Below are positions 62,237-64,000 of a DNA stretch of 64,000 bases, piece by piece. Where the stretch lies: assembly GCF_014193895.1 (NCBI RefSeq), contig NZ_BLZR01000001.1:1550001-1614000 (forward strand), given 5' to 3'. How positions within the stretch are numbered: position 1 is the stretch's first letter; each line of letters starts with the position of its first letter. Made by a program: the position numbers and the translations under genes. The stretch comes from Clostridium fungisolvens. GTDB taxonomy: Bacteria > Bacillota > Clostridia > Clostridiales > Clostridiaceae. Under the pieces are notes generated by a model that was given only the letters and a program-made list of their open reading frames with translations, was not told where the DNA came from and made no database searches.

Positions 62237-62263
62237 ACAAGTACATACTTCCCTCATACTATA
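62237..62263 (+). promoter_or_regulatory. Candidate SigE/SigK-type promoter of sigK
   Basis: CATACTATA (62255-62263) fits CATANNNTA, the SigK -10, and is close to the SigE -10 (CATACAAT). AC at 62237-62238 lies 16 bases upstream, as in SigK promoters. Autoregulation and SigE control of sigK are known in Bacillus. Confidence 0.45.
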
Positions 62264-62291
62264 TTAATAAGCACTAATAGGAGGAGCATCT

Positions 62292-62990
62292 GTGTTTATT
62301 TTTAGTTATTTCATTGATGTGATTGGCAACATAGTTCTATTGTCTGGTTATATTACCGGTAATAGTACATTTCCACAACCACTAGATGAAAAAGAAGAGG
62401 AAATGTATATCGCGAAGTTAAAGAGCGGAGATTCTAATGCAAAAAACATATTAGTCGAAAGAAATTTAAGGCTTGTTGCACACATTGTAAAAAAATATTC
62501 TTTTCAAAATAAAGATTTAGATGATCTAATTTCTATTGGAACAGTAGGACTCATAAAGGCAATTGATTCTTACGATTCTTCTAAGGGAACTAGACTTGCT
62601 ACCTATGCAGCGAGATGTATCGAAAATGAGATCTTAATGCTTTTTAGGAATAACAAAAAAGTAAAAGGAGAAGTATTCCTACAAGACCCAATTGGAGTTG
62701 ACAAGGAAGGTAATGAGATATGCCTAATAGATGTCTTAAGTAGTGAAAATGATTCAGTTTTAGAAACTGTAGAAAGCAATTTGCAAATTAGATCACTTTA
62801 TAATAAGATGAATTCTATTCTCTCAATAAGAGAAAAGGAAATAATTGAGATGAGGTATGGTCTCATTGATGGGCACTCAAAAACTCAAAGGGAAATTGCA
62901 GCATTGTTAGGAATATCGAGGTCTTATGTTTCAAGAATTGAAAAGAAAGCTCTTAAAAAACTATTTAAAGAACTCAATAGTAAAAGGTAG
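62292..62990 (+). CDS. sigK: RNA polymerase sigma-K factor, sporulation
   Basis: The late mother-cell sigma factor (232 residues), with a hydrophobic N-terminal pro-sequence (about residues 2-20) expected to be cleaved. Region 2 includes LKSGDSNAKNILVERNLRLV and ATYAARCIENEILMLF; region 4 has SKTQREIAALLGISRSYVSRIEKKAL. The gene is uninterrupted, so no skin-type excision is required. GTG at 62292 follows AGGAGGAGC. Its place next to pilT is a clostridial arrangement. Confidence 0.93.
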   Translation: MFIFSYFIDVIGNIVLLSGYITGNSTFPQPLDEKEEEMYIAKLKSGDSNAKNILVERNLRLVAHIVKKYSFQNKDLDDLISIGTVGLIKAIDSYDSSKGTRLATYAARCIENEILMLFRNNKKVKGEVFLQDPIGVDKEGNEICLIDVLSSENDSVLETVESNLQIRSLYNKMNSILSIREKEIIEMRYGLIDGHSKTQREIAALLGISRSYVSRIEKKALKKLFKELNSKR

Positions 62991-62994
62991 GTAT

Positions 62995-63038
62995 TTGGCT
63001 AAATTCTTCTTGAGAGTAGGGGAGTTTAGCCAATTTTA
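62995..63038 (+). terminator. sigK terminator
   Basis: TTGGCTAAA (62995-63003) pairs with TTTAGCCAA (63025-63033), followed by T-rich sequence. Confidence 0.82.
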
Positions 63039-63089
63039 TCGAATAAAGTTATAAATAAAAATAATTTAATGTTTTTTTATTTATATATT

Positions 63090-63118
63090 TTGCTTTATTT
63101 TAATTAAATTTGTATAAT
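63090..63118 (+). promoter_or_regulatory. pilT promoter
   Basis: TTGCTT (63090-63095), a 17-bp spacer and TATAAT (63113-63118) form a good sigma-A promoter 43 bases before the pilT start. Confidence 0.7.
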
Positions 63119-63160
63119 TGTAGATAGATATACTTTGAAATGACATGAGGAGGATAACCA

Positions 63161-64000
63161 GTGATAACATTAAAGGAATTACTTTCAAGAACAATCGAAG
63201 AAGGCGCCTCTGACCTTCATCTTACAGTAGGTATTCCACCAACTATAAGAGTTAATGGTAATTTAGTAAAGATAGGACAAAATAAACTAATGCCATCGGA
63301 TACAGAAGCTTTTGCAAAAGAAATACTAGAAGATAGCTTTGGAAAATATGATGAAGCAGGAGAGTTTGATACTTCATATTCTATTGCAGGACTTGGTCGT
63401 TTTAGGGTAAATGTATTTAAGCAAAGAAATAGTCATGCTCTTGCGATAAGAGTTATAGCATTAAAGATTCCAACTTTGAATGAATTGGGCCATCCAGCTA
63501 TACTCAAAGAACTATGCCAAAGAAAAAGAGGCTTAGTTTTAGTTACAGGTCCAACTGGTAGTGGTAAAAGTACAACACTAGCAGCAATGATAAATGAGAT
63601 AAATCAAACTAGAGAAGCACATGTAATAACTTTGGAAGATCCAATTGAATTCTTACATAAACATAATAAATGTATTATAAATCAAAGAGAAATAGGTAAA
63701 GATAGTAGATCATATGACAATGCTTTAAGAGCAATACTTAGAGAGGATCCAGATGTTATACTAGTAGGTGAAATGAGAGATCTTGAAACAATAGCTATTG
63801 CGATTACTGCGGCTGAAACAGGGCATCTAGTTCTTTCAACATTACATACTATTGGCGCTGCTAAAACCATTGATAGAATAGTAGATGTTTTTCCTCCTCA
63901 TCAACAGCAACAAATAAGAATACAGCTGTCTGCTGTACTTCAAGGAATTGTTTCTCAACAGCTCGTTCCTACTAATCAAGGCGGAAGAACTTCAGCTTTG
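63161..64000 (+). CDS. pilT: Type IV pilus retraction ATPase PilT (3' end outside window)
   Basis: The ATPase that retracts type IV pili and gives twitching motility. The window contains 280 codons with no stop. The N-terminus EGASDLHLTVGIPPTIRVNG is the PilT N2D domain. Walker A GPTGSGKSTT, the Asp box LEDPIEFLH, Walker B DPDVILVGEMRDLET and the His box LVLSTLHTIGAA are present. GTG at 63161 follows AGGAGGATAACCA. No pilB or pilC is in view. Confidence 0.92.
   Translation, partial: MITLKELLSRTIEEGASDLHLTVGIPPTIRVNGNLVKIGQNKLMPSDTEAFAKEILEDSFGKYDEAGEFDTSYSIAGLGRFRVNVFKQRNSHALAIRVIALKIPTLNELGHPAILKELCQRKRGLVLVTGPTGSGKSTTLAAMINEINQTREAHVITLEDPIEFLHKHNKCIINQREIGKDSRSYDNALRAILREDPDVILVGEMRDLETIAIAITAAETGHLVLSTLHTIGAAKTIDRIVDVFPPHQQQQIRIQLSAVLQGIVSQQLVPTNQGGRTSAL

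Overview
The window comes from a low-GC, spore-forming Firmicute, most likely Clostridium in the broad sense. The evidence is very AT-rich intergenic DNA, strong GGAGG-type ribosome binding sites, AGA and ATA codon preference, a T-box alaS leader, an intact sigK, an ireB-ruvX-DUF1292-fur-RNase J block, and purine and iron-sulfur gene orders typical of clostridia. About 58 genes are supported, all on the + strand except two small genes near 30 kb. No rRNA, tRNA, CRISPR array, integrase or complete insertion sequence was seen.

Layout. The tail of an unidentified gene ends in a strong terminator (1-180). Positions 187-11368 hold the de novo purine operon purL-purE-purC-purF-purM-purN-purH-purD, which covers IMP synthesis except the first GAR formyltransferase alternative (purT) and purB. 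A diguanylate cyclase and four small genes (DUF402, unknown, S51-like, flavin reductase) follow. Next come rarA and the iscR-iscS-iscU-mnmA cluster for Fe-S assembly and tRNA thiolation, a nitroreductase and a chemoreceptor. Positions 23158-29305 carry a two-component system next to a MacAB-like efflux operon. Positions 29.4-37.5 kb are accessory: small metabolic and surface genes, a metalloprotease-like lipoprotein, an AraC regulator, a GNAT enzyme overlapping a gene fragment, an AXE1 esterase, a possible orphan immunity gene, an SGNH hydrolase and a DUF3846 gene, interspersed with small hairpin repeats. A marR plus heterodimeric ABC exporter operon and a PRC-barrel/AI-2E pair follow. From 43.7 kb the window is conserved housekeeping: T-box-alaS, ireB-ruvX-DUF1292-fur-RNase J-ylbF, typA, mltG-trmR-trhP-udk, a class B PBP, an AraC/GH39-like regulator, a MATE transporter, sigK and the start of pilT.

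How the genes work together. The purine genes are packed with overlaps or short gaps and a single terminator after purD. IscR, IscS and IscU assemble Fe-S clusters, and IscS supplies sulfur to MnmA. TrmR and TrhP act on the same wobble uridine of other tRNAs. The response regulator probably controls both its own promoter and the efflux promoter, because the two share a 23-bp site at identical spacing from the -10.

No clearly new multigene system is visible. The best leads are regulatory: the twin response-regulator sites, a hairpin that appears to bridge a 26-nt gap between Shine-Dalgarno and start codon of ireB, a terminator arm that doubles as the PBP ribosome binding site, a MATE gene lacking a standard start codon, a multi-helix RNA-like element before rarA, and a dispersed hairpin repeat family.
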